From: Andrena cerasifolii
Lineage: Eukaryota > Arthropoda > Insecta > Hymenoptera > Andrenidae
Direction: 5' to 3'
Assembly: GCF_050908995.1 (NCBI RefSeq)
Contig: NC_135120.1
Coordinates: 2,431,433 to 2,495,432, forward strand
DNA length: 64,000 nucleotides
Shown: one piece after another, positions 53,379 through 64,000 of the stretch
How positions within the stretch are numbered: the stretch's first letter is position 1
Layout of the letters: each line of letters starts with the position of its first letter
Made by a program: the position numbers and the translations under genes
The notes under the pieces: model-generated
What the model was told of the DNA's origin: nothing
The model's input: the letters and a program-made list of their open reading frames with translations, nothing else
The model's database searches: none

Positions 53379-55057
53379 GGGGCTACCCAGATTCACATTG
53401 TCCAGGGGCCGTCTTAGGGGTACCCAGAATGCTAATTATAAGTACTATTGTAAGACTTGTCTGTTCTCTGAGTATCGGAGAAATAATGAACTCTCTCGGT
53501 CGATAGACCCGTATTTATACCCATTTCGCTCCTCGAACGCGTTCCAATCGCGATCTAAACCGATTCGTAATTGGGCTTAATGTGTATATCTGTTGCGTAC
53601 GATTCTGCAATCATTTCTACGGTACGCTCGATCCGTTCCGCAGCCAATCCGCCGATCGACTGGCGATCGCGCATGCGCTCGGTTTTCCCGCTCTCATCAC
53701 TACACTTATTCCCACACCAGTTCCATTCGACGCGTAAACTCTCTTACAGGCTAATGGGAGACGCGACAACGAAATACGAAAATTACGATAGTGGTTGGCG
53801 TTTTTTAAAAGTTGCAAAAGGGCTGTGGTAGGTGCTTGCGATTCGTTACACCAACGCAAATGTACCGTTATTGCTGTAGGTGCTCCTGCTATACTACGCG
53901 CAGCGCTTTTCCTGGCAACCTTGGTTCCGAGCGTGGCAAGAGCGGCAGCCATAAAAGAAGATAGTGGAAATGGAGACGTAGTGTGTGTGACTAGGCCTGG
54001 AAAAGATCGCCCGGTCTCTACAATAACATTCATAATATTTCCGCCCATGCGATTTTTGCTCTTGAGTCCGTGAGCGGTCTAGCTCAATGCTTACAAGAGC
54101 GAAGAGCAATTCGTGGCTGCTCGTACGAGCACATGTTTGGACGGCCCTGTTCTGGACCAAAAATGTCATATAACTATACAGGAAGGGTGGCCCAAAATTG
54201 AGAGACAATCCGGAACATGGAATGTCCTGATGCAAGAAGACATCGAAAAGGTTTTTACCGTTTTGGGATCCGAGGTATGCGTATATGCAGACCCACACAC
54301 AATAGAATGGCTAGAGACGGGTCAGCTTACCCAGTTTCACGGATTGAACCAGACGGCCGGCTCTACTGTTGTGTGAACCTGTATCTTCGCGCGCCTTCTG
54401 TGTGTGCGTGCGAGTGTACGCTACCGCGCGCTCAACTGACTCGGCTTTAAACCTCGCGACCCGGAAGTTCCACCGCTAACATTCAACTGTTAATATCTTG
54501 AGAACGAAGCCTCACACCCCAAAACGGTGAAGGACTTTTCAATGTTTTCTTTGGATGTTTTCATGACAGGAAGGGTGGCGACTGCTCTACTCCGAGTGAA
54601 CTGAAACTCTATGGGTTGGCAGATTTTTACACGTGAGCGCCGTTGACAGAGTTACTGAGTGTCATCCCGTATACGGGATGTCCCAAAAATGGTGAAGTTC
54701 CTTAAAAGGGGAGTCTCGTGGGCTGATTTGAAACAACTTTCTCCTTAGTGCCGGGCGAACCCGCTGCGATAATTGCTTACCTATGGTCGCTATCTTTGTT
54801 CGCGTCTAACCTCCACGCGGTGTGCCTTCAGTGAAGCCAATGCCGGTGGTATTGCATTCCCGGCTGCCATGCGGTCACTGAAGCCAGAGCGAAAATTTTT
54901 GCATTTTGCTGTGCAGTCACATTGCCTTCGCGAGTGAAGTGCGGATTCCGCGGTGTACGCGAAACGTAACTTCCTATCGCCGAGAACGATTCCGCTGAAT
55001 CGTGTCTACGAAAGAACATGGCGGACGAATAACGAACGTAGGGCAATAGGCTTATGT
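53379..55057. other. Intron sequence with decayed repeats; no gene seen
   Basis: Positions 53853-53900 share ACGCAAATGTACCGTTATTGCTGTAGGTG with 57260-57300. The stretch 54480-54700 contains short inverted and degenerate motifs (CCCGTATACGGGATG). No coding frame shows a domain. Confidence 0.4.
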
Positions 55058-55284
55058 AACAATACCATAAAAAGCGAGATCAAGTGTGCTTATCGGATAA
55101 ATTTTAGCAAGCCCAACAACATTGGATCACTAATGGGATTCTCGGCGAACCGTGTATTAGAACCTCGACAGTGGATCGAATCGGACGATGCGATTAATAT
55201 CATGAACATAAAAATTATTCGCGTAGAATGTAACGTGACCGCTGGCGCATACAACAATGGAAAGCGCGTGCATACCAAAAAGTA
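55058..55284 (+). pseudogene. Fragment of a second Maverick minor capsid gene
   Basis: The frame NNTIKSEIKC, FSKPNNIGSLMGFSANRVLE, RQWIESDDAINIMN and ECNVTAGAYNNGKRVHT aligns with the main copy at about 35085-35310. Both ends are cut (the preceding frame has stops and the following sequence is unrelated). About 76 codons remain. It is from a different Maverick copy, since it differs at many positions and keeps the tryptophan lost from the main copy. Confidence 0.88.
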
Positions 55285-55832
55285 AAAAGAAATTTTTTCC
55301 GTATTTAATCTACGACTCTCATATTTTTTAAGTCGGCGCCAGATTTACACAGTACAAATGATATCGTAGATTAAATAAGGAAAAAAAATATTTTTTACTT
55401 TTTAGTGCGTTTTTATTATTTTGAAGTCAGTTTTAATTTTTTTTTATTGAAAAATTCTTTAAATCTGGTTGTCCGATTGCAATAAGTTTTTCTGAGGGAT
55501 TATTTTTTTTATAAAATTGTACGATACTAGGGAGTGAGAGCAAAAGAAATTGGATGTTGAGAAATAAAGCCACCCTAGTGTTCAGAAATGCATGGTTTCA
55601 TTTAAATAAATTAAGTTGACCTTCAAATTTCCTAAGCATCTCCAACTGAGAAAAAGTTTTCTCTACCGCGTACTAATGGGTTTCTCGGAACCAAATAACT
55701 TTTGTCCTAAACACTTTTTCCTATCTCAAAATCTGTAGGAGTTAGTAAGGTGGCTTATCTTAGATGACTCATCCTGTATGAATAATCAATTGAATCTCAT
55801 TTTGTGTTTATACTGTATAATTATTCTTACAG
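55285..55832. other. GCN2 intron, AT-rich, no gene
   Basis: TTTTTTCCGTATTTAATCTACGA and TCGTAGATTAAATAAGGAAAAAA around 55290-55390 form an inverted pair of about 25 bases. Nothing coding. It ends at the TTACAG acceptor of the next exon. Confidence 0.5.
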
Positions 55833-56128
55833 ATGAACGGCAAGTGTACAGAGGAAAATGTATGGGTCACAGTAATAAAGGGTCAGTTGTTTATGCTGGC
55901 GTCGATATGGCAACTGGTGAATTATTTGCAATCAGTGAATGGACGTTAAAAGTACATAATAGATTTGATGATAATAGTATTCAACAGATTACCAAACAAA
56001 TAGGAAGTCTTGAACAAGAAGTAAATCATTTGAATAAATTGCACCACCCAAACCTTGTACATTATGTGAATATGAAGTATTTGCACGATGGAGATGATAT
56101 GCTTATTTATGTCCTCCAAGAATTTGTG
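55833..56128 (+). CDS. GCN2: GCN2 exon: start of the pseudokinase domain
   Basis: The exon reads ERQVYRGKCMGHSNKGSVVY, ATGELFAISEWTLKV, IGSLEQEVNHLNKLHHPNLV and YVLQEFV, the first lobe of the non-catalytic kinase domain of GCN2. This domain helps control the true kinase. The acceptor is TTACAG, and the donor GTAAGT is strong. The exon is 296 bases and ends in phase 0. The catalytic domain, HisRS-like domain and C-terminus are not visible in the remaining 7.9 kb. Confidence 0.9.
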
Positions 56129-56744
56129 GTAAGTACATATGCATGTCAGTAGTAACATAGGAATAAAATATGTGTTACTTTGGGATAACTTTTTATAATT
56201 TAATAAGTACCTAATACATGCACATTATTGTCTAAACATTTTTCTCGTGATACTTAGATAACTCGTAACACATAGATGGTAAGCATCAAATGACTTTTAT
56301 CTACAGACTTTTGCCAACAGTGGCTAAAAACGGTCGTATACGTAAATAAAAACACATTTTATCTGCTGAATTCGTTGCAAATACTTTATTGAGTACATTC
56401 AATATTTTAAGTGGCGTTGACTTACTTTCACGTCCACATTTTCTGGAAAGCATCGGAAGTATAATCCGAGTTGCCGAAAGATAAATTTGAAAATATGAAC
56501 TTAGGGTCGCTGTATACATACTTACTTTGCAGCAGCCAGTTGAGTTTTTAATGAGGAATCTAGTACTGAAAATTGTAATTTTTATATTGTCTGATAGACA
56601 TTTGTAAAAGTATAACCAATGCATAAGCATGATTCCATCTCGATTGTCGAAATTTTCTAATTCAACGCAGTCGTAAGTTTTGTCTTGTTACAATCAACAA
56701 CAACTTGCACAATGGATGATACCCTTTAAACTTAATACATACCC
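56129..56744. other. GCN2 intron, no further exon seen
   Basis: The minus-strand ORF of 109 residues (56630-56301) shows no domain. No sequence for the next GCN2 segment was recognised. Confidence 0.4.
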
Positions 56745-57840
56745 AGATAACCATCTGTCTGCAGTATGACAGCAGATTGGTTGCAGGGTCTGGCATGAGA
56801 GCACAGAGTCTGACGTCAGAACCGTAGCTATCTGTGTTCTCATTTGGCTGCGTTCTGAGGTACAGAGCCTGCTGCCAGGGTCTGACGGCATATCGGCAAC
56901 GGATCCGCAGCAGATTCTACTGCCCGTCTGATATAGTCGTCCTCTAGGGAGTGATCGGAACAACCTGTATCGTGGCTGATTGGTTGCCGCCATTAGTGGC
57001 AAAAGCGGAAGTAGACAGAGAAAGAAACTGTAAAAAAGAAGGAGACAGAAATACGGATAGAAAGAGATAGGTAAACAAGCAGCTTGGAAAGCAGGTGATT
57101 TAGTGAATGTTTATGTTATGTTATTTTCGGATTTGCCACAAACGGCAGCGGTTTTACCGATCACTCCCTGGAGGATCACTAGTCTGACACATCCAACAGC
57201 GCCATCTGAGGGCCACAATTACCAAACAATTCCCTAGGCGTGACGTCACATGGACGTTCCTACGCATCAACACAAAGGTACCGTTATTGCTGTAGGTGTA
57301 TCCCTACCTTTACATAACCAGCAAGCAGATTCTGCAGTTTAGTAAATAATTAATTCTACTTATTTCCAAAAGAATTTATTTTTTCTTTAATAATACACAC
57401 GATTGGTGATTACAATTGTTACGAAATAAGTAGCACATATAAATCCGAAGAACTTTCTCAGGTAGGATTTTGTAAATGTAAATATTGAAAGTTCTTCGGA
57501 TTTATATGTGCTAATTATTTCGTGACAATTGTAATCACCAATCGTGTATATTATTAAAGAAAAAATAAATTCTTTTGGAAATAAGTAGAATTAATTATTT
57601 ACTAAACTGCTCGAGGGCGCATCGACTGCCCTAGGGCCGACTTAATGTGCACCCCTGACCTAGAGGATCACTATATCAGACGGGGAGCAGAATCTGCTGC
57701 GGATCCGCTTCCGATCTGCCGTCAGACCCTGGCAGCAGGTTCTGTACTTCAGAGCGCAGCCTAATGAGGACACAGTTGGCTACGGTTCGGACTTCAGATT
57801 CTACTCCCCAGATTTGGCTATCAGGATAGGATCCGATTCA
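56745..57840. mobile_element. 1.1-kb element with long inverted ends and an inner inverted repeat
   Basis: The outer arms (about 56750-56950 and 57657-57835) pair over GATATAGTCGTCCTCTAG, GGATCCGCAGCAGATTCT and the complement of CTGACGGCATATCGGC. Within them 57334-57460 and 57487-57612 form a second, nearly perfect pair with arms of about 125 bases (GTAAATAATTAATTCTACTT, GCACATATAAATCCGAAGAA). The 57110-57330 segment between is unpaired. No ORF of note. Confidence 0.75.
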
Positions 57841-58371
57841 AGGAATGAACAGGGAAATCAATGCTAGTCACATTTTAATACATTTACTATTTAAAACGGG
57901 GCTTGGGAATTAACTGCTCTTTTCCGTCGATTTTCAGAGGCAACGCCACCTTCCTCCCGTCTTGGCCCCCGCGACGGCCCTACTGCTCGAAATTCCTCAG
58001 GCGCGTACCATATGACCGCGTGGCGCATTAGGGCGACCCTCGTAAGAATAGGTTTCTACATCGTCCCATTGAGTACTATTATCGATGCGTTTTTTTTTTG
58101 TCAGTGATGTCCCCCTGTAGGCCTATTCCAGTGTGTCTCATGATAATGTTTTCTGCCGAATAATTTATGACAAATCACGTTAAAAAATATATTTGCAAAA
58201 TGCTTTCAAATTTCACTGTCAAAATTTTAATCATGTTTGGGAAAACGGGATATTCTCACACAGCAAAGCGTGCTAGAACCGTTTGAGACATGGGAAATAA
58301 TATTAAATGTCGCTTTTCGAAGGGAAGTTTCAGTTTTTTAAGCATTCTCCAAATTTATTTTTTATTAATTA
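57841..58371. other. No gene seen
   Basis: Mixed sequence with no coding frame. It includes degraded motifs such as CAGTGATGTCCCCCTGTAGG, which also occur in reverse near 61200 (GTGGAATAGGCCTACAGGGG). Confidence 0.4.
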
Positions 58372-58373
58372 TA

Positions 58374-59562
58374 CAGGGTGTCCCACTAAGGAGTGGACAG
58401 CGCGATATCTCTTAAAGTATTGTCGATAAAAATATAAAAAAAATAGGGAATTGCATGGTTCGAAGGGGCCCATTTATTAGCGCGAACGAATTTTGTTTCC
58501 GATTATTATTTTAAAAGATACGATGGTCAAGTTCGGTTTTTCAAATGGAACTATTTTTTTTGAAGACCTGAGTTGATAGTGCGTTCCAAGACAAATTCAA
58601 TAAGCTTTAATGTATACACTTTATTTCCACTGGTTTTTAAGATATTGCGCTTGCAAATTTACTGATTTTCACTGCAAGAAACCCCTCTGGAATGGCAAAA
58701 ACCGGGGGCGGTCTTACTGACGCCACGGGTGGCACTGCCTGTTGAAATGGATACTTACCTGCCAAAGGTCTACGCCAGAAATGGCAGGCCCAAAGGCTGG
58801 ACAATTCTTTTCCGTCAGAAATGCTACTTAGGTAGGTACATCTGCGGTATCGAGAAGCGCATCGTTACTTTTATTTCGCACTTGTTTCTACGCTCGGAGG
58901 GCCGGTTCTTTTGGGAGGGATGCAAGTTGGATTGGTTCTGATACAATCTGCTCCCTATGGTTGAAATTTAGTCTAGCAACTTTCACTCCTCCAAACCTAA
59001 CCAATCCAACTTACACCCCTCCCAAAAGAACCGGCCATCCGACCGTAGATGCAAGTGCGAAATAAAAGTAACGGTGCGCTTCTCGATACCGCATATGTAC
59101 CTACCTAAGTAGCATTTCTGACGGAAAAGAATTGTCCAGCCTTTGGGCCTGCCATTTCTGGCGTAGACCTTTGGCAGGTAAGTATCCATTTCAACAGGCA
59201 GTGCCACCCGTGGCGCCAGTAAGACCGCCCCCGGTTTTTGCCATTCCAGAGGGGTTTCTTGCAGTGAAAATCAGTAAATGTGCAAGCGCAATATCTTAAA
59301 AACCAGTGGAAATAAAGTGTATACATTAAAGCTTATTGAATTTGTCTTGGAACGCACTATCAACTCAGGTCTTCAAAAAAAATAGTTCCATTTGAAAAAC
59401 CGAACTTGACCATCGTATCTTTTAAAATAATAATCGGAAACAAAATTCGTTCGCGCTAATAAATGGGCCCCCTCGAACCATGCAATTCCCTATTTTTTTT
59501 ATATTTTTAGCGACAATACTTTAAGAGATATCGCGCTGTCCACTCCTTAGTGGGACACCCTG
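58374..59562. mobile_element. TA-palindrome family, copy B (1189 bp), nearly complete
   Basis: The ends CAGGGTGTCCCACTAAGGAG and its reverse complement, with TA on both sides (58372-58373 and 59563-59564). The arms are about 565 bases each and almost identical; the unpaired centre is only about 60 bases (around TCTGCTCCCTATGGTTGAAA). It is the best preserved copy. It contains no transposase. The 60-74-residue ORFs in the arms (for example MALPVEMDTYLPKVYARNGR on both strands) are the same as those of copies A and C and come from the repeat itself. Confidence 0.88.
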
Positions 59563-59565
59563 TAT

Positions 59566-60708
59566 AGAAAAGGGCACCCCTTGCTGATTTTTATGACCTT
59601 GAAATATGTTATAAAGGTTGTCATTCTAAACAACTTTTTCCTGTACATGTTACCGCCCCACGGCTTTAGTTTTCGAGATATTCATCAAAAACTTTGGTAA
59701 TTATTTAGAAAGTTGGTCCTTCTCACTGATTCCGATGACCTTGAAATATGTTGTCAAGGTCATCATTCTGAACAACTTTTCCCTGTATAGTATACATGTT
59801 ATTACCGCTCGGCCTTCGTTTCGGAGATGTTTACGAAAAACTTCTGTTGATTTATTCCGACACAGTGCATTCTGTTTGGGAATGCATTAGTTCCCAAAGC
59901 CAACACATTCGCTCTCACCGCAGCACCTCGCGGACGTACGATAGAGACGCGGATTGACGATCAATCCACCAATTTTCGACTTTCGATGACCCAATCAGCG
60001 CGTCGCGTCGATCGGCTTCGAGATGGTTCGAGAAGACGCGGAAACGGATGCGTCTTCCATCTTGATTTCTCACTCTTGTTTGCACAGTGTGCAGAGAAAG
60101 ACGTGTCGCCTGTCGAACCACATTTTCTCACATTGTGAACGCTCTAACGGCAGCTCGCGTCCACCTTGCATTCATCTTGTTGTATCAGTGCACGGAACAG
60201 CATGTGTTGCTCAATTAGCACGTCTCAAATCAAACTCGTGTGATCGCGAGTTGCTCATGTAGTTATTTTCCCATCGTTCTTTCTCGAATGAATCTCCGTG
60301 CATTGATCATTCTCAGAGCTCATTCTAAAGTGATCAAGCATCGCGTATTTGTACAATTCTTGTGGACGCCTCGTGGCTCATTGCACGTGGTGATCAATCT
60401 CTTTTCACTGAAGGGCAGAATTTACAACTCTGCCTCAGCATCATCGTTCAGTGTAACTCAAATTCGATTGTAGAACGCTGCGGGCAACGCACACGTGGTA
60501 ATGCCACCTGCATCGATTCGCTCATCTCCGTATTTTAATATAATCTCGAAAACCGCGAACTCTGTGCATTCTCACCAACTCACGATCAGTGTATTTGCTC
60601 ATTTAAAATAAACTTGACGTTATTCATTTTAAGTGCTGTGTTGTGTGCACCTTTTACCTCACTTGCATCCAGCGCGCTCAACCACTAGATTCTCAAACAC
60701 ATTCCTAT
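59566..60708. other. No gene identified; inverted partner of 60985-61130
   Basis: 59745-59875 (CATTCTGAACAACTTTTCCC, TCGGCCTTCGTTTCGGAGAT) is an inverted match to 60985-61130. A related stretch is repeated directly at 59620-59700. 59880-60705 contains no recognisable protein; its end (ACCACTAGATTCTCAAACA) could be a retroelement terminus, but no partner was seen. Confidence 0.45.
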
Positions 60709-60984
60709 TTCCAACTTGTCCCGGGTATTAGTATTGGTTGGGGGTAGACTAGTGCGGGGGGAGCACGCCCGCTTGCGGGCTCGTATAGCATGGTGGCGAA
60801 CCGATGTGAGTCGGGATGTTGACGGGAATCCACACACACCCAACAGGTGCTCTCGAATGCACCCTCTTCCTAACAAAAAAATTATGTTTTAGAACCAGAG
60901 TCAACTTAATATCCGACAGTGCGGGCGCGCGCCTCCCGCTCTAATTTAGCCCCAACCAATACTAATACCCGGGACAAGTTGGAA
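60709..60984. mobile_element. 276-bp MITE with 35-base terminal inverted repeats
   Basis: TTCCAACTTGTCCCGGGTAT continuing to GGTTGGGG is repeated exactly in reverse at 60950-60984. The interior contains a GCGGGG-rich stretch and GGGCGCGCGCCTCCCGC. No clear target duplication. Confidence 0.75.
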
Positions 60985-61410
60985 CGTGGAATGCGTTGCG
61001 TCAGAATAAATCGACAGAAGTGTTTCGCAAATATCTCCGAAACGAAAGCCGAGCAGTGGTAACATGTATACTGTATAGGGAAAAGTTGTTTAGAATGATG
61101 ACCTTGACAACATATTTCAAGTTCATCTAAATTGGCGAGGTGTGCCCTCTTCTGTATATTTACCTTATTTTTTATCATGCGACACAGTGGAATAGGCCTA
61201 CAGGGGATACTACTGACAAAAAAAATTGCATCGAGAATAATTCTCCATGGGTGATGTGATAATATACTGATACGGGTGTCAACCTAATGCGCCATGCGCG
61301 ATGCATATCGTACGTGCCTGAGAAGCTTCGAGCAGTAAGGCCGTCGCGGGTGCCAAGACGCGCGGCGGAAGAAAGGGGGTGTTGCCTCCGAAAATCGGCC
61401 GAAAAGAGCA

Positions 61411-61414
61411 GTTA

Positions 61415-61457
<43 letters not shown>

Positions 61458-61484
61458 AATTATAATTATAATTATAATTATATA
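61411..61484. repeat. (TAT/CAT)n microsatellite, 3' tail of the LINE
   Basis: TTATTATTATTATTATCATTATCATTA continuing to ATAATTATAATTATA. Read on the minus strand it follows the stop codon of the LINE, where such elements have simple-repeat tails. The Asn/Asp/Ile runs in ORFs on both strands are artefacts. Confidence 0.8.
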
Positions 61485-62171
61485 GCAATAACAGACAAAC
61501 ATTTTATATCAGCGATGTACGAAACGAGGAGCGAACTGACCGTTTATAGGTGTCGATAGAGGAGCCGAAGAAATTGATACGATCAGCTAATTCATTCCCG
61601 CGCAAACAATTTTAAAAATGGGGTCGCTAATATGGATATTCGTTCTATAAGATTTTACATAAAACAGCGGGGTATAGCGCAACGGCCTAGGTGAAAAATA
61701 AAAGTTCATTAATCCCAGAAGTTGGGGGCAATTAATTTGACCATTAATAATCCTAAACAGAAAGGATAAATCGGTTAGCGGAAGGCCCTGTGGCATCGTT
61801 AGGAAATTAAATCTGTGCAGTAACGGTCGATACTCGTGATCAAACCTATGCATAGGCTGCCCGAGGTGGAAATACGCAAACCGCAGAAATCTGTGGTGGA
61901 CTCTCTCGATTGAACCGAGAAGGTAGGCTTCGTGCGGGTACCATATCATAGATGCATACTCCAAAAAGAGCCTCACCATGCGAATGCCTCATTAAGAAAC
62001 CAAGCTGCTTGGAGGCTGCATTAGCAACTTTATTAAAGAAAAAAACAGAGTTGTAAGTCACCCCGAGGTCGCAGACGCTCTCAATGCCGGACAAGTGTGT
62101 CATATCTAGAGAATATGCAAAAGTAAAAGTACTGAATGATCGGGAGAGCCTGAGGACCTGGCATTTTGATA

Positions 62172-62992
62172 CAGTATTGTCTCGTTAGCGACTCGATTTT
62201 GTGTACACGATACCGACTCTTCGCTATCCCCACCACTTTTGTCTCACTCTTGCCCGGCGAAAGCTAGAGCGAGATGGAACGAGAGCGAGCGAGGACGGTA
62301 CGAGACCGACGACGCGTTGATGTTTTGTCTCGCTCCGTCTTTCGGACGCGTGACACTCTGTCCTTTGCGTGCGCGATGGTCGCAAGCGCGTATCGTGGGC
62401 ACGAAACCGCTTCGCAAAATCTTGACGCAGGCCCGGTTCAAGTCTTTTTTGGGCCCTAGGCGAACTTGGCAATTTGTAATATTTTATTTTAAAGTATATT
62501 TTAAACAACACCAGCAATGAAAATACCATTATGCACCTCTTGTCGACTTTCCGCCCAAGGCAGTGGCCTAATTTTGCTTATAGGGACAAGTCAAGCTTAC
62601 AAGCAGAGATCAGTGTGTACACATATGTATATACTTTAAAATAAAATATTACAAATTGCACTGCAACTGTTTTAAACTACGAATAAAAATTCAGAGTAAG
62701 GTCATCAATAAACTCAAATAAATGTATTATAATAAAGGGCGCAATTTGACAAGTTCGCCTAGGGCGCAAAAAAGATTTGTGACGGGCCTGCGTCAAGATT
62801 TTGCGAAGCGGTTTTCGTGCCCACGGTAAGCGCTTGCGACCATCGCGCACGCTCGCCGCGCACGCAGTGTTCCATCTCGCTCCCCCCTCCGGCCAGAAAG
62901 AAGCGAGAAACGAACACTCGGAATTAGGGTTCTGTTCACGATACCGACTCAACGCCGGTCCCGACCAGCGAGTCGCTAACGAGACAATACTG
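62172..62992. mobile_element. MITE family M1, 821-bp copy with a nested inverted repeat
   Basis: The ends CAGTATTGTCTCGTTAGCGA and its complement are perfect over more than 20 bases, flanked by TA (62170-62171 and 62993-62994). Removing the element and one TA restores the LINE reading frame (LNV|SKCQ). The interior is larger than in the 355-bp copy at 19555. It contains arms 62367-62475 and 62750-62860 that pair (TGCGCGATGGTCGCAAGCGC) around about 275 bases. Confidence 0.88.
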
Positions 62993-63398
62993 TACATTTA
63001 AAGAAAGCCTATTTGCAGTACACCAATTAGTTATCCGGTCGAGGTCACGCTGCAGGTTGCGGGCATCATCAAAAGAGTTAATACGAGCAAATAACTTGAG
63101 GTCATCAGCGAAAACAAAGGAGTAGCAAAATTAAAAGAGTCTGCGAGATCGTTAATGAAGATGCAAAAGAGCAAAGGACCCAAATGTGACCACTGATGCA
63201 CCCCTGATGATGCAAAAATCGATCGATAGTGGCAACCACGAACCTTTATTACTTGGGACCGATCAGTTAGGTAGCTACGTAGCCACAGTGACCGCCTTCC
63301 ATGAAAACCAAATGCACTTAATCTGCTCAGCAAAATAAAGTCAGATAAGTGATCGGACTCTCGTGTTCGGTATATCAAAGCTGATATTGCTGCTTGTG

Positions 63399-63960
63399 TT
63401 AACACTTTGAGTGACACAATGCTTTGAAAAATGAGCGATCAAATTGATCGGGCCCTTCCGAGCTATCAGTTCTGCAGCGAAATATTTGTTCAGCTGACTC
63501 TGTGTTTTGATAGCCATTTATACATAATGTATGATTAAAAGCAGGTCGAATGAGTTTAAATTTTTTCATCAGCGATATATCATCAATCCATTGGTGACAT
63601 TCTCGTGGTTTTCCTCGTAAGTATGGATTTATTGAATATTCATCCAAAAGTATTCGTTCGCTTTTAACACTGGAACCTTTCTGTCTTTCGTTCCGCGCGC
63701 AATCCCTTGTTTCACTTGCTCCTTTAAGCAATGAAAACCATGTTCGCAATGTAAGCAATTAATCATGAACATGTCGTAAAGAACATGGCAATTCAGAACT
63801 CGGTATCACATTCCAACCAGGTTCTCGTAAATATACAATCCTGGGTTCATTAATGACTTTTCTCAAAAAACGGCATTGTCTGACAGACAATCCTCCACAA
63901 TAGATACGTCGCGTATATTTTGGTAGTACACCTTATGCATCTGCGCAAATCTCAATGCCA
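63399..63960 (-). CDS. Unrecognised ORF with one stop, window edge
   Basis: From about 63960 the minus strand reads RRIYCGGLSVRQCRFLRKV, YLREPGWNVIPSSELPCS and, after one TAA near 63760, the 119-codon frame ending 63399 (KSERILLDEYSINPYLRGKP, ECHQWIDDISLMKKF). I do not recognise the family. It overlaps the boundary of the truncated LINE. It could be a fragment of a host or transposon gene. Confidence 0.3.
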
Positions 63961-64000
63961 GCTTTAAGGGACATGAGGCTTCTCACTTATGAACGCTCCC

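Larger units (their letters stand above)
61411..63420 (-). pseudogene. LINE reverse transcriptase, 5' truncated, split by a MITE
   Basis: On the minus strand, the RT part (63417-63000) has LSAFGFHGRRSLWLRSYLTD, VRGCHYRSIFASSGV, GPLLFCIFINDL and, after a one-base loss in a T run, the catalytic FADD. The frame then reads into the MITE at 62992-62172 and resumes after it (MTHLSGIESVCDLGVTYNS), followed by EYASMIWYPHEAYLLGSIER and INCPQLLGLMNF. Further frameshifts lie near 61980 and 61590. The frame ends near 61515, and the (ATT)n tail at 61411-61480 is the LINE's 3' end. The upstream endonuclease is not present. Confidence 0.85.

Noticed and set aside
56301..56630. 109-residue minus-strand ORF as a possible gene or next GCN2 exon
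   Set aside because: It lies on the opposite strand to GCN2, and no kinase or other domain was recognised.
61279..61559. Poly-Asn, poly-Ile and poly-Tyr ORFs around the ATT repeat
   Set aside because: Translation of the LINE's simple-repeat tail.
1..64000. tRNA, rRNA or known ncRNA genes
   Set aside because: I saw no cloverleaf with the usual A and B boxes and no ribosomal RNA core sequence. A covariance search could still find diverged ones.

Overview
The window is eukaryotic: introns with GT-AG sites, AT-rich intergenic DNA, microsatellites and dense nested transposable elements. The one host gene I recognise is GCN2 (eIF2-alpha kinase 4): three exons on the + strand (49011-49272, 49485-49725, 55833-56128) encode the end of the RWD domain, a charged linker and the start of the pseudokinase domain, with matching splice phases. 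Its protein and the repeat content suggest an arthropod, probably a hymenopteran insect; the species is an inference.

Layout. 1-4.5 kb: a decayed PIF/Harbinger transposon with two minus-strand genes, a DDE transposase and a MADF/BESS DNA-binding protein. 5-8.4 kb: interspersed repeats and a palindromic element flanked by TA. 8.4-15.5 kb: a Ty3/gypsy LTR retrotransposon with a 5' LTR, a Gag with six zinc knuckles, protease, RT/RNase H, an unusual macrodomain-like segment and integrase, broken by several stops and one insertion; no 3' LTR is visible. 15.5-16.2 kb: two TATA-led tandem units, one with a small CxxC-rich ORF.

16.2-39.8 kb: a Maverick/Polinton virus-like transposon of about 23.6 kb, bounded by inverted repeats (about 350 and 457 bp). 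Its left half is loaded with later insertions, including a Mutator-type transposase joined to a YqaJ exonuclease domain. Its right half keeps the viral module: protein-primed DNA polymerase B (5' truncated), integrase with chromodomain, tail-fibre-like protein, DUF8207-like protein, packaging ATPase, a divergent promoter, a small ORF, a phospholipase A2/hydrophobic/adenain-like protease ORF, minor capsid, Asn-rich small ORF, major capsid and a conserved 175-residue ORF. Polymerase, integrase, ATPase and both capsid genes each show one visible lesion in the retained sequence, so this copy looks recently inactivated, while the PLA2-protease and several small ORFs are intact.

39.8-64 kb: the GCN2 locus, with introns full of elements: a THAP-domain pseudogene, a DIRS-like gag relic, two truncated LINEs, foldback elements, three further copies or fragments of the TA-flanked palindrome family, Tourist-like elements with TTA duplications, a miRNA-like hairpin, and a fragment of a second Maverick minor-capsid gene. 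No tRNA, rRNA or CRISPR was seen.
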